A DNA stretch of 64,000 nt from Olsenella sp. KH3B4 (GTDB lineage: Bacteria > Actinomycetota > Coriobacteriia > Coriobacteriales > Atopobiaceae): the NCBI GenBank assembly GCA_900111695.1, contig FOHD01000002.1, forward strand, positions 62,001 to 126,000, read 5' to 3'. The position numbers and the translations under genes were made by a program. Shown here in pieces: positions 8,136-16,256 of the stretch. A model generated the notes under the pieces. The model saw only the letters and a list, made by a program, of their open reading frames with translations. It was not told the origin of the DNA and made no database searches. Every line of letters starts with the position of its first letter. Positions within the stretch are counted from its first letter, which is position 1.

Positions 8136-9014
8136 TCAGAGCCCCAGCCCCGTGGCACCCTTCGTGCGGAAGAGCTCGATCATCTCGCCCGTCAGGCTGG
8201 CATGGTCGTTAGTGCGTTCAAGCGGGATCTCCTCCGGGGAAAACCAACGTGCCTCGGCCAGCTCCTGATGGTCGGTGCGTATGCGACGGCTGCCGTCAAC
8301 GCGGCACCAGAAGCCCACAAGCAACGTGTCCGAGAAGGGCCAGGGCTGGCTCTTGTAGAAGCGCAGGTCGCGCACGCGTAGCCCCACCTCTTCCATGACC
8401 TCGCGGCGCACGGTGTCCTCGACCGACTCGCCGATCTCGGTAAACCCCGCCACAAGTGCCCACAGCTTGAGGGAGCGCCCCTGGTAGCGGGTGAGGACGA
8501 TCCTCTCGCCATCGGTCACGGCGGCGATGATGCCCGGCTGGATTTTGGGATAGACGATCTTTGCGCAGTTGGGGCACACAATCTCCCGGCTGTGCGGAGC
8601 GAGCTCCATCTCGTGTCCGCAGCGCGAGCAGTAGCGGTTGTCCCGGTACCACGCGGCAAGCTGCGAGCCCACGGCAGCGGCAAACGCGAGGTCGGCGGGC
8701 CCAACGCCACGCAGCCAGCCAACGCGCTCGTAGGTAAAGCCCGCTGGCGCGGAGACGTCCTCGTCGAGCGCCAGGAAGAAGTCCTCCTCGCCAATGCGAA
8801 AGGCGAACACCATGCGCTCGGGCGGCATGGGATAGTCCGCGAGGCGCGGCAGCTCGATTGTCTCACCCGAAGAGAACTCGTCGGCGCCACGCTCGCCAGC
8901 GGCAACCACGCGCACGAGGGCAGAGCGGTCGCGGTAATGCAGCACGTAGCTCTGGGGCTCCGGATCCTTGGGTTCAAAGTGGTTGTCGTACGGCTTGCCC
9001 GTCTCCTGGATCAC
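8136..9014 (-). CDS. nudC: NADH pyrophosphatase (NudC type)
   Basis: A 292-residue Nudix hydrolase that splits NAD(H), or the NAD cap of RNA, into NMN and AMP. A zinc ribbon uses C129, C132, C147 and C150. The Nudix box starts at G190 (GFTEIGESVED, then REVMEEVG). SQPWPF at 222-227 is the signature that separates NADH pyrophosphatases from other Nudix enzymes. GTG 9014 is preferred over a TTG 24 bases upstream because GAGAGGAG sits 5 bases before it. Monocistronic, divergent from the DegV gene. Confidence 0.93.
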   Translation of the reverse strand: MIQETGKPYDNHFEPKDPEPQSYVLHYRDRSALVRVVAAGERGADEFSSGETIELPRLADYPMPPERMVFAFRIGEEDFFLALDEDVSAPAGFTYERVGWLRGVGPADLAFAAAVGSQLAAWYRDNRYCSRCGHEMELAPHSREIVCPNCAKIVYPKIQPGIIAAVTDGERIVLTRYQGRSLKLWALVAGFTEIGESVEDTVRREVMEEVGLRVRDLRFYKSQPWPFSDTLLVGFWCRVDGSRRIRTDHQELAEARWFSPEEIPLERTNDHASLTGEMIELFRTKGATGLGL

Positions 9015-9030
9015 GTTTGCTCCTCTCCGG

Positions 9031-9059
9031 TGAGACAAAGGGACTGTCCCTTTGTCTCA
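9031..9059. repeat. Perfect palindrome between nudC and degV
   Basis: TGAGACAAAGGGAC (9031-9044) is followed after one base by its exact complement (9046-9059). It lies 16 bases upstream of the nudC start and in the 5' region of the divergent gene, so a terminator role is unlikely; operator or dispersed repeat are the alternatives. Confidence 0.8.
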
Positions 9060-9172
9060 TGTGTGCATTATCCCCACGCGGTCCGACGAATGCCCGTGGC
9101 GCACCAACATATCCGTACAATAGCTACGAGAAGCGTTTGGATATCATCGTCACGCAGGCATCGGAGGAACCC

Positions 9173-10033
9173 ATGGCAGACTACATCCTCGTCACCGAGT
9201 CCGGCTCCGACATCCACGAGGAGACCGCGCGCCGCCACGGCATTGTGGTGGTCCCCATGCACGTGAACTTTGGCGACCTCTCACGCGACGACGACTCCTT
9301 CCCACCTGAGGAGCTCTACGAGTACTACAAGACCACGGGAAAGCTCCCGCAGACCTCGGGCTGCACGCCTGCCGACTTCAGCGCCGCTTTTGACCACATC
9401 CACGAGAAGTACCCCACTGCCAAGATCCTCTACCTGGCCTACTCCGCGGCGACCACGGTCTCCTACCGCAGCGCGCACCTTGCAGCCGAGGGCCGCGACT
9501 ACGTGGCCATGATGGACACCAAGTCCGTCTCTTGCGCGCTTCGCCTTGTGGTGACCAACGTCGCCCGCATGATGGAGGTCAACCCCGACGCCACGGAAGA
9601 CGAGGTCGAGGCCTTCGTCGATGACCAGGTGCGCCGCGTTCGCTTTGCCTTCATCCCCGGCGACCTCGACTACCTGCGCGCGGGCGGGCGCCTCTCCAAC
9701 GTGGCGTTTCTCGGCGCGACCCTTTTGCGCATCAAGCCCACGGTCGAGGTGCTCGACGGCAAGCTCGTGGCAACCAAGAAGCGCCGCGGCGCCATGGTCA
9801 AGTGCGTGGGTCAGCTCGTCGAGGACTTCGTGACCCGCGAGCCCATGGACCTCTCGCGCGTGAACCTCACCTACACGGTGGGCAACGCGCCCGACCCGCT
9901 GATAAAGGCGCTTGTCGAGAAGATCCTGCGCGATCACGGCGCGCAGGAGATCGAGTGGGTCAAGTCCGGCTGCGTCATAGCCAGCCACTCCGGCCCGGGC
10001 GCCTTTGGCATTGCCGCGGTGACCGCCGAGTAG
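9173..10033 (+). CDS. DegV family fatty-acid-binding protein
   Basis: A 286-residue DegV/FakB-type protein. These two-domain cytosolic proteins bind one fatty acid and, where FakA is present, hand it over for phosphorylation and use in phospholipid synthesis. The start YILVTESGSDI matches the N-terminal strand and loop of the family; TSGCTPADF and YSAATTVSYRSA correspond to the loops that line the ligand head-group. GGAGGAA lies before ATG 9173. No FakA gene is nearby. Two hairpins with T-runs follow. Confidence 0.88.
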   Translation: MADYILVTESGSDIHEETARRHGIVVVPMHVNFGDLSRDDDSFPPEELYEYYKTTGKLPQTSGCTPADFSAAFDHIHEKYPTAKILYLAYSAATTVSYRSAHLAAEGRDYVAMMDTKSVSCALRLVVTNVARMMEVNPDATEDEVEAFVDDQVRRVRFAFIPGDLDYLRAGGRLSNVAFLGATLLRIKPTVEVLDGKLVATKKRRGAMVKCVGQLVEDFVTREPMDLSRVNLTYTVGNAPDPLIKALVEKILRDHGAQEIEWVKSGCVIASHSGPGAFGIAAVTAE

Positions 10034-10053
10034 GACACGACTGGTTGCTTGCG

Positions 10054-10084
10054 GCCCCCGGCGCTTCGGTGCCGGGGCATTTTG
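10054..10084 (+). terminator. Terminator after degV (first)
   Basis: Stem GCCCC(C)GGC / GCCGGGGC with an 8-base loop, then ATTTTG; 20 bases after the stop codon. Confidence 0.8.
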
Positions 10085-10109
10085 TGCGGTTGATACCGCT
10101 GCAGATCCG

Positions 10110-10140
10110 GCGGACTGTCCTTCTCGGCAGTCCGCTTTTC
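10110..10140 (+). terminator. Terminator after degV (second)
   Basis: Seven-bp stem GCGGACT (10110-10116) with AGTCCGC (10129-10135), loop TTCTCGGC-containing, then TTTTC. Tandem with the previous one. Confidence 0.7.
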
Positions 10141-10150
10141 TCGGGATGAA

Positions 10151-10228
10151 ATTATTGCGCGTTAATTTGCATCTACCTAAGAACCAACTGGGAAAATACC
10201 GTGAACGTCCAAAAAAGCGTGCAATAAC
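10151..10228. repeat. 78-bp palindromic element, copy A1
   Basis: Left arm ATTATTGCGCGTTAATTTG, right arm CAAAAAAGCGTGCAATAAC, imperfect complements; the centre carries ACCAACTGGG. Same family as 14294-14372 and 14489-14566. Confidence 0.75.
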
Positions 10229-10281
10229 TTTGGACGAGAACCGCTAAAACTCGCGCAGCAGCCACTTGTACCCGCCCCGAA

Positions 10282-11187
10282 TCAACCGCGGCTGCTGTCG
10301 AACACACGCGGCCCCAGCTCGCTAGCGAGAACCGCCACGAAGATGAGCGCAAAGCCCGCCACCAGGCGCAACGTGAGCTGCTCGCCGTAGAAGATCACGC
10401 TCGCCACCACGGCAAACACGCTCTCGAGGGAGAGCAGAAGCGCCGCGGGCGCCGGCGGCACCACGGTCTGTGCCACGTTCTGAACCGCGTAGCACACGCA
10501 CGAAGCAAGCACGACCATATACGCGAGCGACCACCAAAACGGTGCATCCAGCGTCGAGAGGTCCGTTGTCGGCTCGCCCAGGAGAAGCGAGAAGACCCAG
10601 CAGGCCGCGCTGCTCACGGCCATCTGGATCACCGTGAGCGTCATCATGTCGTGCGCACCGGCAAACTTGGCCACGAACACAATCTGCAGCGCAAAGAGCA
10701 GCGCCGAGAGGAGCGTGAGCTGCTCGCCGGCGCCGAGGGACGGCACGAGGTCCTCCCCCAGCGAGATGAGACCCACGCCAGCCATGCAGAGCACCGCCGC
10801 AAGGACGCTGGTCGCACCCGGCCTCCTGCGGGCGACGACCCAGTTCACGAACGGCACCAGCACGCAGTAGACCGCGGTGAGAAAGGCGCTCCTGCCAGGA
10901 GTGGTGTAGGTGAGGCCCACGTTTTGCACCGCGTAGGCAGCGCCGGCAAGCACGCCCAAGATACTTCCTGCAAGAAGGTGGCTCCAGTCAAAGTTGTCAC
11001 GCAGCTGGCGCCAGCACACGGCGCCCAGGAGCAGTGCGGCGAGAAGGAACCTCAGCGCCATGAGCGAGCAGGCGGGCATGGCGTCGAGAGACCCCTTGAT
11101 AATGACGAAGGAGCCACCCCAGATAAGGGCGCAGGAGGCAAGGGCCAGCTTCCAGGCCCACATTGGTATGTCTCGCGTATTTGGCAT
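10282..11187 (-). CDS. EamA/DMT-family transporter
   Basis: A 301-residue membrane protein with about ten hydrophobic segments and two EamA repeats. The first starts WKLALASCALIWGGSFVIIKG; the second follows the loop around LVPSLGAGEQ. Drug/metabolite transporters of this family export or import amino acids and other small metabolites by proton coupling; the substrate is not evident. ATG 11187 is the most likely start, though no strong ribosome site is seen and ATG 11163 is possible. Single gene, divergent from the Fe-S scaffold gene. Confidence 0.85.
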   Translation of the reverse strand: MPNTRDIPMWAWKLALASCALIWGGSFVIIKGSLDAMPACSLMALRFLLAALLLGAVCWRQLRDNFDWSHLLAGSILGVLAGAAYAVQNVGLTYTTPGRSAFLTAVYCVLVPFVNWVVARRRPGATSVLAAVLCMAGVGLISLGEDLVPSLGAGEQLTLLSALLFALQIVFVAKFAGAHDMMTLTVIQMAVSSAACWVFSLLLGEPTTDLSTLDAPFWWSLAYMVVLASCVCYAVQNVAQTVVPPAPAALLLSLESVFAVVASVIFYGEQLTLRLVAGFALIFVAVLASELGPRVFDSSRG

Positions 11188-11385
11188 GTGGGCGATTATA
11201 CGACCCGGGAACGGTCTCACACGGCAGGCGCAGGGATTTTTCTCGCGCTCGCCTCCGCTGGCGCCCGCATGCCGTAAACTTGAAAGCGCTGGAGGATTTC
11301 CGGCACCAGAGCTCTAACCGGCATAGCCGGCAACTATCGCGTCGGTGCAAGGGGCACCGGCGAGGGAGTTCGGAGAGGAGAACAC

Positions 11386-12120
11386 ATGCAGTATTCGGCA
11401 GAAGTGGAGCGCATGTGCCCAGTTGCCAAGGGTGCATACCACGGACCGGCGCCCATCCCCGAGGAGGGCAAGTGGGTTCAGGCCAAGGAGATCACTGACA
11501 TCTCCGGCTACACCCACGGTGTTGGTTGGTGCGCCCCGCAGCAGGGTGCCTGCAAGCTCAGCCTCAACGTCAAGAACGGCGTCATCGAGGAGTGCCTCAT
11601 CGAGACCATCGGCTGCTCGGGCATGACCCACTCCGCCGCCATGGCCGCCGAGATCCTCCCCAAGAAGACCATCCTCGAGGCCCTGAACACCGACCTCGTG
11701 TGCGACGCCATCAACGTTGCCATGCGCGAGCTGTTCCTGCAGATCGTCTACGGCCGCAGCCAGACCGCGTTCTCCGAGGACGGCCTGCCCATCGGCACCG
11801 GCCTCGACGACCTCGGCAAGGGCCTGCGCTCCATGGTGGGCACCATGTACGGCACCGCCGCCAAGGGCGCCCGCTACCTCGAGCTCACCCAGGGCTACGT
11901 CACCCGCATGGCCATCAACAAGAACGACGAGATCGTGGGCTTTGAGTTCCTCAACCTCGGCAAGTTCACCGACGCGGTCAAGGCCGGCGTCGACCCCGCA
12001 GAGGCCGTCCAGAAGGCCATGGGCCACTACGGCCAGTGGGATCAGGCTGTGAAGTTCATCGATCCTCGCACCGACGAGGAGACCCACAGCACCGAGTCCA
12101 CGTTCCCCGTCCACGAGTAA
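11386..12120 (+). CDS. IscU/NifU-like iron-sulfur scaffold-type protein
   Basis: A 244-residue protein whose core looks like an IscU/NifU N-terminal scaffold. The cluster-type cysteines fall in GVGWCAPQQGAC (C49, C56), IGCSGMTHSAAMAAE (C77) and DLVCDAIN (C106). It is longer than IscU (about 130 residues), with extra N-terminal and C-terminal parts. No cysteine desulfurase is near. It forms an operon with the GGGtGRT gene 29 bases downstream, and this pairing recurs in anaerobes as far as I know. GAGAGGAG precedes ATG 11386. Role unknown: it may carry a cluster for the partner protein. Confidence 0.8.
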   Translation: MQYSAEVERMCPVAKGAYHGPAPIPEEGKWVQAKEITDISGYTHGVGWCAPQQGACKLSLNVKNGVIEECLIETIGCSGMTHSAAMAAEILPKKTILEALNTDLVCDAINVAMRELFLQIVYGRSQTAFSEDGLPIGTGLDDLGKGLRSMVGTMYGTAAKGARYLELTQGYVTRMAINKNDEIVGFEFLNLGKFTDAVKAGVDPAEAVQKAMGHYGQWDQAVKFIDPRTDEETHSTESTFPVHE

Positions 12121-12149
12121 CTCCGAGTAGAGAGAAGGAGGTACAGCAC

Positions 12150-13166
12150 ATGGCCATCACGTTCGAAGGCTACGAGCGCCGCATCGCCCAGATCAACAAG
12201 GCGTGCGAGCAGTACGGCATCAAGGACCTCGAGGAGGCCCTCAAGCTCTGCACCGACCGTGGCTTCAACCCCTATGACATCACCACCGGCATCCAGTCCA
12301 TCGCGTTCGAGAACGCCAAGTGGGCATACACCCTGGGCTGCGCCATCGCGCTGAAGAAGGCCGAGAAGGGCGAGGTCACCACGGCCTCCGAGGCTGCCGC
12401 CGCCATCGGCGAGGGCCTGCAGGCCTTCTGCGTCCCCGGCTCCGTCGCCGACGACCGCAAGGTTGGCCTTGGCCACGGTAACCTGGGCGCCATGCTCCTC
12501 GGCGAGGACACCGAGTGCTTCGCGTTCCTGGCTGGCCACGAGTCCTTCGCTGCCGCCGAGGGCGCCATCGGCATCGCCAACAACGCCAACAAGGCCCGCA
12601 AGAAGCCGCTCCGCGTCATCCTGAACGGCCTGGGCAAGGACGCCGCGCAGATCATCGCCCGCATCAACGGCTTCACCTACGTGAAGACGCAGTTCGACTA
12701 CTACACGAGCGAGCTCAAGATCGTCGAGACGATCCCCTACTCCGACGGCCCACGCGCCAAGGTCAACTGCTACGGCGCCGACGACGTCCGCGAGGGCGTG
12801 GCCATCATGTGGCACGAGAACGTCGACATCTCGATCACCGGCAACTCCACCAACCCCACCCGCTTCCAGCACCCCGTCGCGGGCACCTACTTCAAGGAGC
12901 GCGTGCTTGCCGGCAAGAAGTACTTCTCCGTGGCGTCGGGCGGCGGCACCGGCCGTACGCTGCACCCGGACAACATGGCTGCCGGCCCCGCCTCCTACGG
13001 CATGACCGACACCATGGGCCGCATGCACTCCAGCGCGCAGTTCGCCGGCTCCAGCTCCGTGCCTGCGCACGTCGACATGATGGGTCTCATCGGCATGGGC
13101 AACAACCCCATGGTCGGCTGCACCGTTGCGTGCGCCGTCGCCGTTGAGGAGTCCCTCAAGAAGTAG
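12150..13166 (+). CDS. GGGtGRT protein (family of unknown function)
   Basis: A 338-residue soluble protein with the family-naming motif GGGTGRT at residues 264-270, followed by LHPDNMAAGPASYGMTDTMG. Several segments look like a nucleotide- or cofactor-binding enzyme: GHGNLGAMLLGEDTECFAF and RVILNGLGKDAAQIIARING. It has a strong ribosome site (AAGGAGG, 8 bases before ATG) and is translated from the same message as the upstream scaffold-like gene. No biochemical role is established for the family to my knowledge. The codon use looks typical of a well-expressed gene. Confidence 0.85.
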   Translation: MAITFEGYERRIAQINKACEQYGIKDLEEALKLCTDRGFNPYDITTGIQSIAFENAKWAYTLGCAIALKKAEKGEVTTASEAAAAIGEGLQAFCVPGSVADDRKVGLGHGNLGAMLLGEDTECFAFLAGHESFAAAEGAIGIANNANKARKKPLRVILNGLGKDAAQIIARINGFTYVKTQFDYYTSELKIVETIPYSDGPRAKVNCYGADDVREGVAIMWHENVDISITGNSTNPTRFQHPVAGTYFKERVLAGKKYFSVASGGGTGRTLHPDNMAAGPASYGMTDTMGRMHSSAQFAGSSSVPAHVDMMGLIGMGNNPMVGCTVACAVAVEESLKK

Positions 13167-13225
13167 ACTTGCGCTTCTCGGCAGGCTTGTGCTTCTCGGC
13201 ATCGCTCTTTGCGCTGCACGGTTTT

Positions 13226-13260
13226 CAGGGCCGTCACCTTTGGGTGGCGGCCCTGTTGTT
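13226..13260 (+). terminator. Terminator after the GGGtGRT gene
   Basis: A 13-bp stem with one G-U-type mismatch (CAGGGCCGTCACC at 13226-13238 with 13243-13255), then TTGTTG. The 20 bases before it contain two copies of CTTCTCGGC. Confidence 0.8.
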
Positions 13261-13445
13261 GTATGCGCGGGGTTCTCGCCTACGTGATTTGGAAGCGCCT
13301 TTCTCCAAATCCTCGCGACTTATGCGTTTCTCTCGCAGAAATACGTAAATATCCTCATTCTGTTCCGTAACCGGTATGATTTTTGGAGCGAACGGCAGCA
13401 TTATCCCCACACCCATTGCAGACAGCACAGCGAGAAGGAGCCCCC

Positions 13446-14171
13446 ATGCCCTACAACATCCTTGCCGAGTTCGGGAGTACCGCCCTCATGATCATCTTTG
13501 GCGTTGGCGTCCACTGCGACACCGTGCTCAAGGGGACCAAGTACCAGGGCTCCGGCCACATGTTCGCCATTACCACGTGGTCGTTTGGCATCTCGGTGTG
13601 CCTCTTCATCTTTGGTGGCTCTATTTGCATGAACCCCGCCATGGCGCTTGCGCAGTGCATCCTTGGCTTGGTTCCCTGGGAGATGTTCGTCCCGTACGTG
13701 ATCGCCGAGATGCTCGGCGGCTTTGTGGGTGCCGTTGCCGCGTGGTTCATGTACAAGGACGAGTTCAAGGACTCCGAGGGCGTGGTTGACCCCATCGCGC
13801 AGCGCAATATCTTCTCGACCAACCCCACCAGGAACAACCTGCCCCACGACTTCTTCTGCGAGGCGTTCTGCACGTTCTTCTTCATCTCGGGCATTCTCGC
13901 CATTGCGCACTACGCCGGCGACAACCTGCTGCTGTGCGCCATCTGCGTTGGCCTTCTGGTGTGGGCCGTTGGCATGGGCATGGGTGGCATCACCGGCTTT
14001 GCCATGAACCAGGCGCGCGACCTTGGTCCTCGCATGGCCTACCAGGTGCTTCCCATCAAGAACAAGGCCGACAACAACTGGAAGTACGGCCTCACGGTTC
14101 CCGGTATCGCTCCGTTTGTGGGCGCGGCGCTGGCGGCACTCTTTGTCCACGGGTTCCTCGGTCTGTTCTAG
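13446..14171 (+). CDS. MIP-family aquaglyceroporin (GlpF-like)
   Basis: A 241-residue six-helix channel of the aquaporin superfamily. The first half-helix box is intact (NPA, residues 63-65). The second reads NQA (188-190) in GFAMNQARDLGPR. The following RD and the GP of glycerol facilitators are kept, so glycerol or a small polyol is the likely solute. GAAGGAG lies 5 bases before ATG. No glycerol kinase is near, and the gene stands alone between two terminators. Substitution of the second NPA proline is unusual and may change selectivity or gating. Confidence 0.88.
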   Translation: MPYNILAEFGSTALMIIFGVGVHCDTVLKGTKYQGSGHMFAITTWSFGISVCLFIFGGSICMNPAMALAQCILGLVPWEMFVPYVIAEMLGGFVGAVAAWFMYKDEFKDSEGVVDPIAQRNIFSTNPTRNNLPHDFFCEAFCTFFFISGILAIAHYAGDNLLLCAICVGLLVWAVGMGMGGITGFAMNQARDLGPRMAYQVLPIKNKADNNWKYGLTVPGIAPFVGAALAALFVHGFLGLF

Positions 14172-14198
14172 GCTTTTCTCGCACAGCGTTGCCGTATG

Positions 14199-14233
14199 GC
14201 GGCCGGTCACCTGTTGGGTGCCGGCCGCTTTTT
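14199..14233 (+). terminator. Terminator after the MIP channel gene
   Basis: Stem GCGGCCGGTCACC (14199-14211) with GGTGCCGGCCGC (14217-14228), then TTTTT: a good intrinsic terminator. Confidence 0.88.
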
Positions 14234-14293
14234 CTTGGCCGTGACACCCCCGTCTTCAGCGCCACCTCGGGGTGGCAGGTCTTCTCGGCTATC

Positions 14294-14372
14294 TTTATTG
14301 CACGAAATTTCTTGATGTGAAGATAACGACCTGGTAAATAGCTCTGTTGATGAGAAAAAACGCGCAATAATT
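14294..14372. repeat. 78-bp palindromic element, copy A2
   Basis: Left part TTTATTGCACGAAATTTCTT; right part GAGAAAAAACGCGCAATAAT. The right arm is nearly identical to that of copy A3. Confidence 0.75.
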
Positions 14373-14488
14373 CTGGCCGAGAGGAGACATAGAGCCGATG
14401 AGGAACCCCTGGGGAAGCAGGCCAGGGGCGGCGGGCCCCATTGGCCCCCCTGCGGCATTGCCTCGGGACCTCCGCTGCTTATCCGGTG

Positions 14489-14566
14489 ATTATTGCGCGT
14501 TATTTCGCGAGAAGGTCTAGGCCAACTGGGCTATTGTCTATTTGGCGAGAAATAACGCGCAATAAT
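14489..14566. repeat. 78-bp palindromic element, copy A3
   Basis: The best-preserved copy. ATTATTGCGCGTTATTTCGC at the left is mirrored by GAAATAACGCGCAATAAT at the right end, and the centre GGCCAACTGGGC is itself a near palindrome. Confidence 0.85.
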
Positions 14567-14707
14567 CGCAGGCGCGCGAGCAGGCCGGCTCGCGACGTGC
14601 CAGCCAGGCGCAGGGCTCATCGCCGCTTCTGTAGACCGGTGGCGTCGACCTGCGGAAACGCGAGGCCAACTAGGAACAGGGACTTTCCCTCAGAAGAGGC
14701 AACGCCG

Positions 14708-15493
14708 TCAGCAGCAGCTCCGCGCCAGCTCGAAGATCCTTCGGTAGAGCGCCAGCTCATCCGGGGTATCGATGCTCGAACGCAGCTCAACGCTCCCCGC
14801 CTGGGATTCTGGGGCGAGAAGGTCTGCCGCCGCAAGGCGCCGCCGCGTCTCGCGCGCCGTGCCCGCACCGCCATCGAAGAGCTGCACGTCGCCCATGACC
14901 TCGCGAATCTGATCACGAATGAGCGGGTAGTGCGTACAGCCAAGAACAACCGAGTCAACCTTCCCGCGCCAGGGGCCAAGGTAGCGCTCGAGCAGCTCGC
15001 GTATCGCAGGCGAGGCAGGGTCGCCCTTCTCGATAAGATCTGCCAGCCCCACGCAAGGCACCTCAATGACCTCGGAGTTTGCGCCCCATCGGTCCTCGAG
15101 TCGCTGGAACTTCCCCAGGCGCAGCGTAGCGGCCGTGGCCATAACCAGGATGCGACGATGCCGTGGTGCCAGCGTCGCCGGCTTGAGCGCCGGCTCCACG
15201 CCAATCACGGGGATGCTGGCATACTCCTCGCGCAGCGCCTGCGCGGAAACGGAGGTGGCGGTGTTGCAGGCAATGACCAGCGCCTTTGCTCCCTCGTCAA
15301 CAAGCGCGGCAGCTATGCGCCGCGAGAGCGCCAAGACCTCCTCGGGCGGCTTGTCGCCGTAGGGGGCATGCGCGGAGTCACCAAAGAAGACAAAGCGCTC
15401 GTGCGGCAGCTCGGCGACGAGACGCCCCAGCACCGTGAGGCCGCCCACCCCCGAGTCAAACACCCCCACAAAGCCTGTGTCCTGCTCCGCCAT
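14708..15493 (-). CDS. murI: Glutamate racemase
   Basis: A 261-residue cofactor-free racemase that supplies D-glutamate for peptidoglycan. The two catalytic cysteines are C76 in IACNTAT and C186 in LGCTHYP; FDSGVGGLT at residues 12-20 and FFGDSAHAPYG are family signatures. GGGGAGG lies 5 bases before ATG 15493. The gene is alone and divergent from the FKBP gene. Nothing unusual is seen. Confidence 0.95.
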   Translation of the reverse strand: MAEQDTGFVGVFDSGVGGLTVLGRLVAELPHERFVFFGDSAHAPYGDKPPEEVLALSRRIAAALVDEGAKALVIACNTATSVSAQALREEYASIPVIGVEPALKPATLAPRHRRILVMATAATLRLGKFQRLEDRWGANSEVIEVPCVGLADLIEKGDPASPAIRELLERYLGPWRGKVDSVVLGCTHYPLIRDQIREVMGDVQLFDGGAGTARETRRRLAAADLLAPESQAGSVELRSSIDTPDELALYRRIFELARSCC

Positions 15494-15615
15494 GCGTTCC
15501 TCCCCACGATACCTGCATGGAACCAGTATGACACTCGCAGCGGTTGGCGTTGTGGCGTAGAGTTGTCGGCATTGCAACCACAAGCGGCCGCGCGCGGCCA
15601 CCCAAAGGAGGACCC

Positions 15616-16044
15616 ATGAGCAACGCAGGCAAGAAGGTCAAGGTGCACTACGTTGGCACCCTCGACGACGGCACCAAGTTCGACTCGTCGCGCGACCGCA
15701 ACGAGCCACTGGCCTTCACGTGCATGGCCGGCCAGATGATCAAGGGCTTTGACGCGGCCGTCGATCAGATGACCGTTGGCGAGACGAGAAACGTCCACAT
15801 CCCCGCGGCCGAGGCCTATGGCGAGAGGCGCGAGGACCTTGTGCAAACGCTGCCCATCGCAATGATGCCCGGCGCCGAGAAGCTCTCCGTGGGAGACCGC
15901 GTGACGCTGGCCACCCCGTCTGGCCAGCCCTTCCCCGCCCTGGTTGCGGCAAAGGACGACACCAACATCACCTTCGACCTCAACCACGAGATGGCCGGCA
16001 AGGACCTCAACTTCGAGATCGAGCTCCTCGAGGTGGAGGAGTAA
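15616..16044 (+). CDS. FKBP-type peptidyl-prolyl isomerase (SlyD-like)
   Basis: A 142-residue FKBP. The isomerase core is seen in VHYVGTLDDGTKFDSS and GQMIKGFDAAVDQMTVGE. A chaperone-like insertion of about 50 residues (roughly 72-125) sits in the flap before the last strand (LNFEIELLEVEE), as in SlyD. The histidine- and cysteine-rich metal tail of E. coli SlyD is absent. Cytosolic; assists proline-limited folding. AAAGGAGG precedes ATG 15616. Confidence 0.9.
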   Translation: MSNAGKKVKVHYVGTLDDGTKFDSSRDRNEPLAFTCMAGQMIKGFDAAVDQMTVGETRNVHIPAAEAYGERREDLVQTLPIAMMPGAEKLSVGDRVTLATPSGQPFPALVAAKDDTNITFDLNHEMAGKDLNFEIELLEVEE

Positions 16045-16108
16045 CCGCCAACGCGACATCGGCGGTGCCGGAAGGCTTCTTCCGTACGAGAAACCCGCGA
16101 TAACGCAC

Positions 16109-16197
16109 GCTCCGGCGCAATTTTGGCGCCGGAGCATTCACTTTGTACGAGACTGCTGCAACAACGTGCCCTCCGGCGTCATATGGACGCCGGAGGG
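16109..16197. repeat. 61-bp-period palindromic repeat, two units
   Basis: Unit 1 is GCTCCGGCGC/GCGCCGGAGC at 16109-16135. Unit 2 is CCCTCCGGCGTC/GACGCCGGAGGG at 16169-16197. The TCCGGCG starts lie 61 bases apart, and a GTACGAGA word recurs at the same 61-base interval. The same unit and spacing occur at 37979-38250. It lies between convergent genes and could act as a terminator, but T-runs are lacking. Confidence 0.85.
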
Positions 16198-16256
16198 CCG
16201 ATTCTCGTCAAAGACCCATGGGAAGGCCGAGAAAAACCGCGACCAAAGCGCTGCCG

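Larger units (their letters stand above)
14234..14707. other. 474-base spacer before murI
   Basis: It holds two copies of the 78-bp palindromic element and a short GCCACC/GGTGGC hairpin (14261-14276), plus GC-rich filler around 14400-14460. No supported gene. Confidence 0.65.

Noticed and set aside
16109..16197. Rho-independent terminators between the FKBP and hydrogenase genes
   Set aside because: The stems are strong but no T-run follows either, and the exact 61-base spacing matches a repeat family found elsewhere.
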